A program made the position numbers and the translations under genes. Shown piece after piece: positions 6,013 through 13,034 of a stretch of DNA of 13,894 nucleotides. This DNA is from Endomicrobiia bacterium (GTDB lineage: Bacteria; Elusimicrobiota; Endomicrobiia; Endomicrobiales; Endomicrobiaceae). How positions within the stretch are numbered: position 1 is the stretch's first letter; each line of letters opens with the position of its first letter. The notes below the pieces were generated by a model, which saw only the letters and a list, made by a program, of their open reading frames with translations, was not told the DNA's origin and did not search any database. The stretch is taken from the NCBI GenBank assembly GCA_025998475.1, contig BNVZ01000021.1:1-13894 (forward strand), written 5' to 3'.

Positions 6013-6945
6013 ATGTCAAAAATAGTGTTGATGTTTCCCGGACAAGGGTCTCAATCGGTAGGAATGGGAAAAGATCTTTATAATAGATATTCAAAAGCAA
6101 AAGAAACAATAAATTTAGCTGGTAGCGAACTTAAAAAAATTATTTTCGAGGGACCGGAAGAGACTTTAAAACTTACTCGATACACTCAACCTGCAATATT
6201 TACCGTTGGTATAGCAACTTTTGAAGTTTTTAAAGAATTATTTGACGCTTCAAACGTTGAATTTGTTGCCGCAGGTCATTCTTTAGGGGAATATTCTGCA
6301 CTATGTGCGGCAGGTTTTTTCGAATTTGAAGATGGTTTATCTATGGTTAGGGCAAGGGGTGAATTTATTCAAAAAGCGTCTGAAGAAAATCCGGGATTAA
6401 TGGCTGCTGTTATTGGTATGGATAAATCTGCTGTTGAAGATGTTTGTAAAAAGGTTTCGGAACTTGGTGTATGTGAAGCAGTAAATTTTAATTCGCCGGG
6501 ACAGATTGTTATAGCGGGAACTGTAGCTGCTATAAACAAAGCCGTTGAACTTGCGGCGCAGTTCGAAACGGCGAGAACAGCTATTTTAAATGTTTCGGGA
6601 GCATTCCACTCTTCTCTTATGACATCTGCTTCAAATAATATGGAAAAAGAACTTTTAAAATATAATTTTAACGATCCATCTTTTGGCGTATATACAAACT
6701 GTGATGCATTATTGACAAATGGTGCATCTTTTGTTAAAGAGAAACTTGTCAAGCAGATCAAAAGTCCAGTAAAATGGGATGAGATTATACAAAATGCTAT
6801 TGTTGCAGGTTTTGATAGGTTTGTAGAAATTGGTCATGGAAAGGTTTTGTCCGGACTTTTAAAAAGAATAGATAGATCAAAAAAAGCATTGAATATAGAA
6901 GATTCGGTAAGTTTACAAGAAACGCTAGAGGAATTGAGCGAATGA
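6013..6945 (+). CDS. fabD: Malonyl-CoA:ACP transacylase
   Basis: Moves the malonyl group from CoA to the phosphopantetheine arm of AcpP, supplying the extender for FabH and FabF. The 310-residue protein shows the family motifs: FPGQGSQ (residues 8-14), the nucleophile Ser90 in AAGHSLGEYSA, the substrate-binding MVRARG (111-116), and the catalytic His199 in GAFHSSLM. QP at 59-60 and EIGHGKVLSG near the C-terminus also fit, as does the length. The ATG follows aagggg at a suitable spacing. The stop overlaps the fabG start by four bases (ATGA), indicating translational coupling. The gene is intact. Confidence 0.97.
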   Translation: MSKIVLMFPGQGSQSVGMGKDLYNRYSKAKETINLAGSELKKIIFEGPEETLKLTRYTQPAIFTVGIATFEVFKELFDASNVEFVAAGHSLGEYSALCAAGFFEFEDGLSMVRARGEFIQKASEENPGLMAAVIGMDKSAVEDVCKKVSELGVCEAVNFNSPGQIVIAGTVAAINKAVELAAQFETARTAILNVSGAFHSSLMTSASNNMEKELLKYNFNDPSFGVYTNCDALLTNGASFVKEKLVKQIKSPVKWDEIIQNAIVAGFDRFVEIGHGKVLSGLLKRIDRSKKALNIEDSVSLQETLEELSE

Positions 6946-7685
6946 GACTTCAAGGTAAAATAGCAGTTATTACAGGTTCAGCACAGGGTATAGGAAGAGC
7001 GATAGCTGAGGTCTTTGCATCGGAAGGGGCGCAGCTTGTAATTTCTGATATTAATGCGGAATCAACTAGGAAGACAGCTGATGAAATGGAAACAAGATAT
7101 GGTGTTGAGACTATAGCGGTTGTGTGTAATGTTGCAAAGTTAGAAGATTGCGAAGCTTTAACGAAAGTTTCCCTTGACAAATTTTCCAAAATAGATATAC
7201 TAGTCAACAATGCAGGCATAACAAAAGATAACCTTATTTTAAGAATGAGCGAAGCTGATTGGGATGCAGTTATAGCGGTTAATTTAAAAGGTGTATTCAA
7301 CTGTATAAAAGCTGTAGGCAAACAAATGCTTAAACAAAGACAAGGTAGAATTGTAAATATAGCTTCTGTAGTGGGTCAGATGGGAAACACGGGTCAGATA
7401 AATTATTCCGCATCGAAAGGTGGCGTAATATCAATGACAAAAACTTGTGCAAGAGAGTTTGCTTCGAGAAATATTTTGGTAAATGCCATTGCTCCTGGGT
7501 TTATTCGTACTGCTATGACTGACAAGTTAACTGAAGACCAAAAACAGGTCATGACTTCAGCAGTACCTCTTTTAAGACTTGGAGAGGCTTCTGATGTAGC
7601 AAAAGCGGCTTTGTTCTTTGCAAGTGATGATTCATCTTATGTAACAGGGCATGTTTTAGCAGTTAACGGTGGAATGTATATGTAG
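6942..7685 (+). CDS. fabG: 3-oxoacyl-ACP reductase
   Basis: NADPH-dependent reductase of the short-chain dehydrogenase/reductase family that converts 3-oxoacyl-ACP to 3-hydroxyacyl-ACP, the first reduction of the elongation cycle. In the 247-residue protein the cofactor motif TGSAQGIGRA is at residues 11-20, NNAG at 89-92, and the catalytic set is Asn114, Ser142, Tyr155 and Lys159 (INYSASKGG). The C-terminal VTGHVLAVNGGMYM is characteristic of FabG and fits its position in the cluster. The start overlaps the end of fabD. A 251-base spacer separates it from acpP. Confidence 0.97.
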   Translation: MRLQGKIAVITGSAQGIGRAIAEVFASEGAQLVISDINAESTRKTADEMETRYGVETIAVVCNVAKLEDCEALTKVSLDKFSKIDILVNNAGITKDNLILRMSEADWDAVIAVNLKGVFNCIKAVGKQMLKQRQGRIVNIASVVGQMGNTGQINYSASKGGVISMTKTCAREFASRNILVNAIAPGFIRTAMTDKLTEDQKQVMTSAVPLLRLGEASDVAKAALFFASDDSSYVTGHVLAVNGGMYM

Positions 7686-7710
7686 CGACAAAATTTAAAG
7701 TAGTAAGTGT

Positions 7711-7722
7711 AGTCAACTGACT
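7711..7722. promoter_or_regulatory. Palindrome AGTCAACTGACT, site 3 of 3
   Basis: An inverted repeat 26 bases after the fabG stop and about 215 bases before acpP. In the minus orientation the flanks read AATATAAAGTCAGTTGACTAC, close to AATATAGGTCAGTTGACCAC at site 1, so similarity extends past the palindrome. All three sites in the window are intergenic and upstream of ackA, fabH or acpP. Confidence 0.35.
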
Positions 7723-7911
7723 TTATATTCGCATATTGCATCGTTTGGACTTTAGGGTATTTTGCCTGATTTATAAGAAGCAATAATTTTGAAATATCAA
7801 TCAAATAAAATGGACTGAATTTACTTAGAAAAGGTGCAAAAAGCGCGTTAATGCAGAATGGTTGGCTACGACAAAGTTTTTAAAAGCAGGAAATGAGTGT
7901 AACATAAAATT

Positions 7912-7927
7912 AAAAAAAAGGGGGGGG
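7912..7927 (+). promoter_or_regulatory. acpP ribosome-binding site in an A8-G8 tract
   Basis: Eight A (7912-7919) are followed by eight G (7920-7927), nine bases before the ATG at 7937. The tract supplies an aggggg-type Shine-Dalgarno sequence for that start. A second in-frame ATG at 7928 directly abuts the G run and is too close to use it, so 7937 is preferred. A homopolymer of this length is prone to slippage and could vary acpP translation between cells. Confidence 0.6.
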
Positions 7928-7936
7928 ATGCATAAA

Positions 7937-8176
7937 ATGGCAGATTGCGAGGCTAGGATAAAGGAAATTATTGTTGAACAATTGGGTGTGGATCCTGTTG
8001 AAGTAGTAGCAGGTGCGTCATTTGTTAATGATTTAGGTGCAGATTCTTTGGATACAGTAGAGCTTGTTATGGCTTTTGAGGAAGAGTTCGATATTGAAAT
8101 TCCAGATGAAGAAGCAGAAAAAATTCAGACAGTGGGAAACGCAATAGACTACATTAAAATACATATCGCGAAATAA
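7937..8176 (+). CDS. acpP: Acyl carrier protein
   Basis: Carries growing acyl chains on a 4'-phosphopantetheine arm and serves FabD, FabH, FabG, FabF and PlsX, all encoded in this cluster. From the ATG at 7937 the protein has 79 residues, typical for AcpP, beginning [18 protein letters not shown]. The attachment site is Ser37 in [11 protein letters not shown], followed by the acidic helix [18 protein letters not shown]. The composition is strongly acidic, as expected. Upstream in-frame starts (TTG 7862, ATG 7928) add residues not found in the family. It is followed 10 bases later by fabF, the usual acpP-fabF pair. Confidence 0.97.
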   Translation: MADCEARIKEIIVEQLGVDPVEVVAGASFVNDLGADSLDTVELVMAFEEEFDIEIPDEEAEKIQTVGNAIDYIKIHIAK

Positions 8177-8186
8177 GGCGTTCAAA

Positions 8187-9428
8187 ATGAATAGAAGAGT
8201 AGTTGTCAGCGGTATAGGAGTTGTAACCCCAATAGGTATAGGTAACGTTGAATTTGTCAAAGCTTTAAAAGACGGCAAGTCGGGCGTCTCAGCCATTGAG
8301 TCGTTTGACACAAGCGAATACACTACAAAATTTGCTGCTGTTGTTAAAGACTTTGATCCGGAACAGTTTATTGACAAAAAAAAAATAAAAAAAATGGCAA
8401 GATTTACACAACTTGGATTTGCAGCTGCAAAAATGGCTATCGAAGATTCGGGACTTGATCTTTCCAAAGAGGATCTATCAAAAATTGGAGTTATCACAGG
8501 AACCGGAATTGGCGGTTTAGATGTAATAGAGGAGGAAGAACAAATCCTTTTAACGAGAGGTCCTAAGAGGGTAAGTCCTTTCCTTATTCCTATGATAATT
8601 ACGAATATGTTGCCTGGTGAAATAGCTATTAAGTATGGTTTTACCGGACCAAATTACGCAGTTACAAGCGCTTGTGCTTCTTCTAACAATGCTATGGGAG
8701 ATGCTTTGAGGTTGCTTCGTAGCTGTGGTGCGGATGTAATAATTTCCGGAGGCTCTGAAGGAGCAATTGTTCCTTTAGGCGTTGCCGGTTTCTGTTCAAT
8801 CAAAGCTCTTTCTCAAAGAAATGACGAACCGCAAAAAGCATCAAGACCTTTTGACAAAAACCGCGATGGTTTCGTTATAGGCGAAGGTGCCGGTATAGTT
8901 GTTCTTGAGACTTTGGAACACGCGTTAAACAGGGGTGCAAAAATATATGCAGAGCTTGCGGGATACGGAGCTACGGATGACGCTTACCATATTACTGCTC
9001 CTGAGCCTGAATGTAAAGCTGCTATTATGGCTATTGAAAAAGCTATAACTGATGCAGGTATTTCTAAAGAAGAAGTTGATTATATCAACGCCCATGGTAC
9101 GTCAACAGCGTTAAATGATAAAACAGAAACTTTTGCAATAAAAAAAGTTTTTGGCGATAGAGCATACAAAATACCCGTTTCATCGACTAAGTCAATGACA
9201 GGACATCTTTTAGGTGGAGCCGCCGGTGTTGAGCTTGCGGCTACTATCCTTGCAATGCAGGAAGGTTTTATCCATCCTACTATAAATTATGAAACTCCAG
9301 ATATTGATTGTGATTTGGATTATGTTCCAAATATAGCGAGGATACAACAGGTTACATGCGCTATTTCAAACTCTTTTGGATTTGGTGGTCACAATGCAAC
9401 TGTTGTAATAAAAAAATATGTTAAGTAA
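8187..9428 (+). CDS. fabF: Beta-ketoacyl-ACP synthase II
   Basis: Elongates acyl-ACP by condensation with malonyl-ACP. The 413-residue protein carries the Cys-His-His catalytic set of the FabB/FabF type: Cys163 in TSACASSNNA, His303 in NAHGTSTALND and His340 in STKSMTGHLLGGAAG. The C-terminal NSFGFGGHNA is also diagnostic. FabF rather than FabB is favoured by length and by its place after acpP. The ATG is preceded by aagg about ten bases upstream. Codons 64-70 lie in a long A tract (A10 at 8376-8385, T, A8 at 8387-8394) encoding a lysine-rich run; the frame stays open. The end overlaps rnc by 11 bases. Confidence 0.97.
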   Translation: MNRRVVVSGIGVVTPIGIGNVEFVKALKDGKSGVSAIESFDTSEYTTKFAAVVKDFDPEQFIDKKKIKKMARFTQLGFAAAKMAIEDSGLDLSKEDLSKIGVITGTGIGGLDVIEEEEQILLTRGPKRVSPFLIPMIITNMLPGEIAIKYGFTGPNYAVTSACASSNNAMGDALRLLRSCGADVIISGGSEGAIVPLGVAGFCSIKALSQRNDEPQKASRPFDKNRDGFVIGEGAGIVVLETLEHALNRGAKIYAELAGYGATDDAYHITAPEPECKAAIMAIEKAITDAGISKEEVDYINAHGTSTALNDKTETFAIKKVFGDRAYKIPVSSTKSMTGHLLGGAAGVELAATILAMQEGFIHPTINYETPDIDCDLDYVPNIARIQQVTCAISNSFGFGGHNATVVIKKYVK

Positions 9429-10140
9429 AAATCATGAAAAACTTCAAAAAGTTATTGAATACGAATTCAATGATCCCGAGATTTTAATAACGGCTTTAAC
9501 GCATAAATCTTACGTCGCTAGAACTGGTACAAAAAGTTGCAATGAACGTATGGAGTTTTTGGGAGACAGTATTTTGTCGGCTATTGTCGTAGAAACTTTG
9601 TATACAAGGTATCCGCACAAACCAGAAGGGAAGTTATCACAACTTAAGGCCCAAATAGTTTCCGCATCTAATTTATGCGCTTGGGCAAAAAAAATATGTT
9701 TGGGCGATTATGTTTTTTTAGGTAGGGGTGAAAATACAAGAGAGGCAAGGCAAAGGGAAGGTTTGCTTTCCGATGTTTTTGAAGCAGTAGCAGGGGCAAT
9801 TTATTTAGATGGCGGTTTTGAGATTTCAAAAAAATTTGTTTTAAAATTTTTGGACGTTCAAGGAGAAATAATAAGTCAAGATTATAAAAGCAGGCTTCAG
9901 GAATTTAGTCAGTCCGTTTACAAAAAACTTCCCGAATACAAAACAGTAAGAGAGTCTGGACCCGATCATAATAGGAAATTTGAGGTTGTCGTATATGTCC
10001 ACAAGATGCTTTCAGGTAAAGGTACAGGAAATTCTAAAAGAGAAGCTCAACAATCCGCCGCCAAACAAGCGATCAAGCGATGTAAAATACCAACCAGTTT
10101 CCCATATAAGCAATGCTTAAGCAATAAACCTCGTACATAA
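9418..10140 (+). CDS. rnc: Ribonuclease III
   Basis: Cleaves double-stranded RNA, notably in rRNA processing and mRNA turnover, as a cytoplasmic homodimer. The 240-residue protein has the RNase III signature NERMEFLGDS (residues 42-51: Glu43, Glu46, Asp50) and the second metal site SDVFEAVAGAIYLDGG (Asp119, Glu122). A C-terminal double-stranded-RNA-binding domain spans about 155-222, ending in GTGNSKREAQQSAAKQAI. The ATG lies inside the end of fabF (11-base overlap) with no clear Shine-Dalgarno sequence, so translational coupling to fabF is likely. A short tail after the RNA-binding domain (CKIPTSFPYKQCLSNKPRT) is not conserved in the family as I remember it. rnc after acpP-fabF is a common bacterial arrangement. 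Confidence 0.95.
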   Translation: MLSKNHEKLQKVIEYEFNDPEILITALTHKSYVARTGTKSCNERMEFLGDSILSAIVVETLYTRYPHKPEGKLSQLKAQIVSASNLCAWAKKICLGDYVFLGRGENTREARQREGLLSDVFEAVAGAIYLDGGFEISKKFVLKFLDVQGEIISQDYKSRLQEFSQSVYKKLPEYKTVRESGPDHNRKFEVVVYVHKMLSGKGTGNSKREAQQSAAKQAIKRCKIPTSFPYKQCLSNKPRT

Positions 10141-10157
10141 TATTTTATTACAATTGC

Positions 10158-10187
10158 TTTTCCTCTCCCGCAAGATGAATAGGAAAA
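10158..10187. terminator. Weak inverted repeat between rnc and trpS
   Basis: TTTTCCT (10158-10164) and AGGAAAA (10181-10187) can pair across a 16-base loop, 17 bases after the rnc stop. The two flanking genes converge, so it could help end either transcript, but the stem is AU-rich and no good T-run follows. The rest of 10141-10303 shows nothing recognisable. Confidence 0.2.
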
Positions 10188-10303
10188 ACACTAAAATTAA
10201 TATATACTCCTACTCCACTACTTTAGCAAAGGCTTATCTTTTCATTCGTTTCGGTGTAATCTAAAGTAATTTGACTATAGTGTATTTATCTACTTTTTAT
10301 GTG

Positions 10304-11278
10304 TCAAAACTTTAAAGCTTGACGAATTTCCATCAACGTTTTTCTTGCAACTTCCTTAGCTTGCAAATTTCCCATCTCAATTATTTTTTTTAAATATACC
10401 TTGTCTGAGATTACAACTTTTCTTTTTTCAGCTAAAGGTTTCATAAATTCAGAAAGCATTTCCATTATCTGTTTTTTACACGCTGCACAGCCCATTAAGC
10501 CCGATTTACATTCTTCTTCTCTCCTTTCATGGTTATTATTAAATATTTTATGAAACGCAAAGACAACACAACCATCAGGATGACCGGGATCATCTTTCTT
10601 TATTTTTAAAGGATCGGTAAACATATTTTTGATCTTTTTGCTCAAAGTGTCATTACTTTCACCAATAAGAATTGAATTGTTGTAGGATTTTGACATCTTT
10701 CTTCCATCTAAACCAGGAACTCTTGAGGACTTTGCAAGTTTTTCTTGAGGCTCTACTAAAACATTGCCGTAAAAATTGTTAAATCTTCTTGCTATTTCGC
10801 GGGTAAACTCTAAGTGTGATAATTGATCTTCGCCTACGGGAACAACATCGGCTTTATAAAGTAATGTATCTGCAGCCATCAAAACTGGATATCCTAAAAA
10901 ACCGTAGTTACTTAAATCTTTATTTTTGATCGCTTTTATTTGCTCTTTGTATGTCGGACATCTTTGCAACCAGCCCAAAGGAGTAATCATTGAAAGTATT
11001 AGAAATAATTCACTATGTTGAGGCACTTTTGACTGTTTAAAAATCACGACTTTTTGAGGATCTATACCTGCGGTAATCCAATCAGCAACCATTTCCAAAG
11101 TATTTTCATCAATTTTAAAAGTATCAGCATAATCAGTGGTCAAAGCATGCCAATCGGATGACATATAATAACAATCGCATTCGTCTTGAAGCTCAATCCA
11201 TTTGCGCAATGCGCCGAAATAATGTCCTATATGGAGTCTTCCTGTAGGGCGCATTCCTGATAATACTTTTTTTCTCAT
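10304..11278 (-). CDS. trpS: Tryptophanyl-tRNA synthetase with a probable iron-sulfur motif
   Basis: Class I aminoacyl-tRNA synthetase that charges tRNA-Trp using ATP. The 324-residue protein has the HIGH-type motif GRLHIGHYFGAL (His16-His19), the Trp-pocket region YPVLMAADTLLY (Asp137) with VPVGEDQ, and the KMSKS loop at 194-198 (DGRKMSKSYNNS). Length is normal for bacterial TrpRS. Residues Cys237, Cys257, Cys264 and Cys267 form C-x19-C-x6-C-x2-C, close to the C-x22-C-x6-C-x2-C that binds a [4Fe-4S] cluster in Thermotoga maritima TrpRS (Cys236, 259, 266, 269). The start has agaga upstream as a modest ribosome-binding site. It is convergent with rnc and has its own transcription unit; a hairpin at 11312-11330 lies in its leader but no T-box features were seen. 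Confidence 0.96.
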   Translation of the reverse strand: MRKKVLSGMRPTGRLHIGHYFGALRKWIELQDECDCYYMSSDWHALTTDYADTFKIDENTLEMVADWITAGIDPQKVVIFKQSKVPQHSELFLILSMITPLGWLQRCPTYKEQIKAIKNKDLSNYGFLGYPVLMAADTLLYKADVVPVGEDQLSHLEFTREIARRFNNFYGNVLVEPQEKLAKSSRVPGLDGRKMSKSYNNSILIGESNDTLSKKIKNMFTDPLKIKKDDPGHPDGCVVFAFHKIFNNNHERREEECKSGLMGCAACKKQIMEMLSEFMKPLAEKRKVVISDKVYLKKIIEMGNLQAKEVARKTLMEIRQALKF

Positions 11279-11311
11279 ACAATTCTCTCTATCTTGATTG
11301 TTAAACTATTG

Positions 11312-11330
11312 CCCCACAGCTTGCTGTGAG
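11312..11330. repeat. Hairpin in the trpS leader
   Basis: CACAG and CTGTG pair around CTTG, flanked by partly complementary C and G runs (ccccacagcttgctgtgagg). It resembles the hairpins at 781-803 and 955-974 in design (CCCCACA on the left arm, a G-rich right arm), so it may belong to the same dispersed palindromic family. It lies about 35 bases before the trpS start codon on the minus strand. Confidence 0.4.
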
Positions 11331-11347
11331 GGAACCGCTTGTAGTAC

Positions 11348-11471
11348 AATTAGGCTATGAAAACGCTCAAAAGTGGACAGCATAGTACATATAAGATAAT
11401 AAGATACACTACCATTTTGTAACGCCAGAAAAGCTATGTTTGGGAATTTAGAGCGTTGTAATAGCCTAATT
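11348..11471. repeat. 124-bp rod-like inverted repeat
   Basis: AATTAGGCTAT (11348-11358) is the exact reverse complement of ATAGCCTAATT (11461-11471). After a symmetric 3x3 mismatch, AACGCTC (11362-11368) pairs with GAGCGTT (11451-11457). After a symmetric 10x10 internal loop, AGCATAG (11379-11385) pairs with CTATGTT (11434-11440) with one G-U. The result is a rod with a 48-base end loop. It could be a structured small RNA, on either strand, or a small non-autonomous element with 23-bp imperfect terminal repeats. No target-site duplication or known family was recognised. Confidence 0.55.
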
Positions 11472-11690
11472 CAAATAACAAAAGAAATTTAATAACGCTA
11501 CGAACATAGAGTTTTGAGCAAGTTGAAATAGATGGCAATCACTCACTACCCTACTTAAGTTGCAGCCCAAAGTTCTCACCAATGCCAAACAATACAAGTT
11601 ATCAAAAGTATAATAGCACTAGAGTATTTCGAGTCATGTTGATTTAAAGAAAGAACTTTGTGGCGGCGGCGGAGCGATAACTTTATTACA
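11472..11690. other. Non-coding DNA before structured repeat copy 2
   Basis: No gene was found. A TATAAT at 11609-11614 is a perfect -10 hexamer, but the base run 17 upstream (caaaca) is a poor -35. If used on the plus strand it would start a transcript near 11621 and run through the structured repeat to the T-run at 11825-11831, about 210 bases. A GCGG-rich patch at 11661-11674 could pair with CTCCGC (11785-11790) and enclose the first hairpin of the repeat. Confidence 0.35.
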
Positions 11691-11826
11691 ACAGTAGGCG
11701 AGTAAGAAACAGAAGTGATTCTTGGGCTATGTTGCTAAACAGGGGGCCAAAATCCAGAGCAACAACTACAGCCCTTCGACTTCCTCCGCTGATACCGCGC
11801 AAGCTTGCTTTGCGCGGAGGTTCATT
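11691..11826 (+). repeat. Structured dispersed repeat, copy 2 (candidate small RNA)
   Basis: The counterpart of 19-154. Hairpin 1 pairs GGGCT (11724-11728) and TGTTGCT (11730-11736) with AGCAACA (11758-11764) and AGCCC (11770-11774). Hairpin 2 pairs CCGCGCAA (11795-11802) with TTGCGCGG (11810-11817) and is two bases longer than in copy 1. No plus-strand gene follows: the M50 protease gene beyond it runs the other way and its stop lies 12 bases away. A transcript from the left would therefore be free-standing. The identity of the RNA, if there is one, is unknown. Confidence 0.6.
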
Positions 11827-11831
11827 TTTTT
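11783..11831 (+). terminator. Terminator-like hairpin with alternative pairing
   Basis: A strong GC stem (11795-11817) is followed after seven bases by seven T (11825-11831). CCTCCGC (11783-11789) is also perfectly complementary to GCGGAGG (11814-11820), so two mutually exclusive stems can form. This is plausible as a rho-independent terminator on the plus strand, at the end of structured repeat copy 2. It lacks a T-run for the minus-strand protease gene. Confidence 0.45.
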
Positions 11832-11838
11832 AAAAAGT

Positions 11839-12474
11839 TCAGCCGGTAAAAATCATCACAAAAAAATTTATAATTAAACTTATAATGTTATTCGTCATGT
11901 CTGACAACAATACGAAATTCAATATTATAAGGCCAATATACGGGATTAAATTTAAATATTTTATCCTCAACTCCACAGGTAAAAAATAAGCCATAATTTT
12001 TGAACCGTCAAGTGGAGGAATTGGTATCATGTTTGTTATTAAAGCACACACATTAAATATAATCATCGTTAAAAAACAATGTTCTATTGATACACTAAAA
12101 CTCGCTGTAAAATCAGGAAATGCTCTTACCAAACGTATCACAAGTCCAGAAAAAAATACAAGCAATAGGTTTGATGCTGGACCTGCAAGTGAAACAAGAA
12201 GAATATCTGATTTAGGATTTTTTAATTTTCGATAGTCAATGGGAACGGGTTTCGCCCAAGCAAAAATAATAGGCGTTTTCATAAGCAGCAACATTACTGG
12301 AAGAATAATACTTCCAAATAATTCTATATGGGAAATGGGATTTAAAGTAATACGCCCAGACATTCTTGCAGTATCATCGCCTCTTAAGTAAGCAACATAT
12401 GCATGTGCCACTTCATGAACCGTAACAGAAAATAGAATAACTACGGCATATAATAAATATTCGGATATCATCAT
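11839..12474 (-). CDS. Site-2-type zinc metalloprotease, M50 family
   Basis: A 211-residue integral membrane protease of the short M50B/YwhC-like group, lacking a PDZ domain. The zinc ligands are visible: HEVAH at residues 20-24 (His20, Glu21, His24) in the first membrane segment, and Asp156 in NMIPIPPLDGSKIM. The segment SGRITLNPISHIELFGS and the AWAKPVPID motif (72-80) are typical. Hydrophobic segments lie at about 5-30, 50-75, 92-116, 133-150 and 170-205. Such proteins cleave within or near the membrane, but the substrate is unknown. aagga six bases before the ATG supports the start; the next codon is also ATG. It stands alone between repeat-rich spacers, and no promoter was identified. 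Confidence 0.92.
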   Translation of the reverse strand: MMISEYLLYAVVILFSVTVHEVAHAYVAYLRGDDTARMSGRITLNPISHIELFGSIILPVMLLLMKTPIIFAWAKPVPIDYRKLKNPKSDILLVSLAGPASNLLLVFFSGLVIRLVRAFPDFTASFSVSIEHCFLTMIIFNVCALITNMIPIPPLDGSKIMAYFLPVELRIKYLNLIPYIGLIILNFVLLSDMTNNIISLIINFFVMIFTG

Positions 12475-12607
12475 CAGAATCCTTTGTAGTTGTTTTCACT
12501 TTGCTTACGGGCACTGCCTCCGCTAGTCTTTATAGTGTTAAGACCAATAAAACACTTTTGCTTATCAAATAGAACCTCTTGCACAACTTGAGCATTAAAT
12601 TTTAGAA

Positions 12608-12862
12608 TTACAAATACCTGAAACTCAAGTTAAATCGCAGTCCAAAGCGTCTTTTACGGTTTCTGTATCTATTCTGTACTATTTTGAACCTTTTAACAAA
12701 TACTTTAATGTTTTCTACTATAATCATCTGATAAATCTTTCTATTTAACTCTTTATCTTCTTTTGTCAGTTGGTGTTTCTTTGATCTCTTTTTTTTAGAA
12801 CTAGTGTGTTTGTATGTATTTTGTTTTGAGTTCTGTAAGTTCTGTATCTGCTTTGTTCCTCC
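12608..12862 (-). pseudogene. Transposase C-terminal remnant
   Basis: The minus strand reads QLTKEDKELNRKIYQM, then VENIKVFVKRFKIV and RYRNRKRRFGLRFNL, ending at a TAA (12608-12610). This is the conserved C-terminal end of IS5-like DDE transposases (LTKEDKE..NR, a Glu in the ..VEN.. helix, then YRNRRKRFGLRFNL). Upstream in frame, QNLQNSK and SKKKRSKKH also fit the family. The preceding catalytic Asp residues are absent, so no functional protein can be made. Confidence 0.75.
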
Positions 12863-12882
12863 TGTTTTTCTCCTATCTTTTC

Positions 12883-12969
12883 TTACTCCTTGCTATCCTT
12901 GACTCTTTTGTCAAACGTCCCTTTCTTTACTCCCATTAATCGCCTAAACCCATTCCACCCGACCCGCAT
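12883..12969 (-). pseudogene. Transposase N-terminal remnant
   Basis: ATG (12967-12969) starts MRVGWNGFRRLMGVKKGTF, then DKRVKDSKE and a TAA stop at 12883-12885: 28 residues. FRRLMGVKKGTFDK is the typical beginning of IS5-like transposases. The stop falls where related proteins continue. The copy at 13615 has the same stop at the equivalent position. Confidence 0.65.
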
Positions 12970-13034
12970 GCTTTCTTTTTCTGTTTCATAGTACTTCTAT
13001 TGTACTTTTATATGTTAATTATGCATGAGGTCTA

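Larger units (their letters stand above)
7686..7936. other. Spacer between fabG and acpP
   Basis: No gene was found. It contains the third copy of the palindrome at 7711-7722 and ends in an A8-G8 tract at the acpP ribosome-binding site. An in-frame TTG at 7862 would extend acpP by 25 residues of non-family sequence, which is unlikely. Only poor promoter matches were seen, although acpP is often transcribed from its own promoter in other bacteria. Confidence 0.6.
12571..13034 (-). mobile_element. Internally deleted IS5-like element
   Basis: Ends are inverted: agaacctcttgcacaac at 12571-12587, and on the other strand TAGACCTCATGCATAA reading from 13034 inward. Between them, on the minus strand, are the beginning and the end of an IS5-superfamily (HTH_Tnp_4/DDE_Tnp_4-like) transposase gene with the catalytic middle missing. 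At about 465 bases it is far shorter than a full element. The 5' 60 or so bases match the start of the element at 13615 closely. No target duplication was certain. Confidence 0.65.

Noticed and set aside
7862..7936. Upstream TTG or ATG starts for acyl carrier protein
   Set aside because: The extra residues are not in the family, and the Shine-Dalgarno tract at 7920-7927 lies inside the longer frame.
11279..11347. T-box or other tRNA-sensing leader for trpS
   Set aside because: No specifier loop, no TGGN antiterminator bulge and no terminator were found on the minus strand upstream of trpS.
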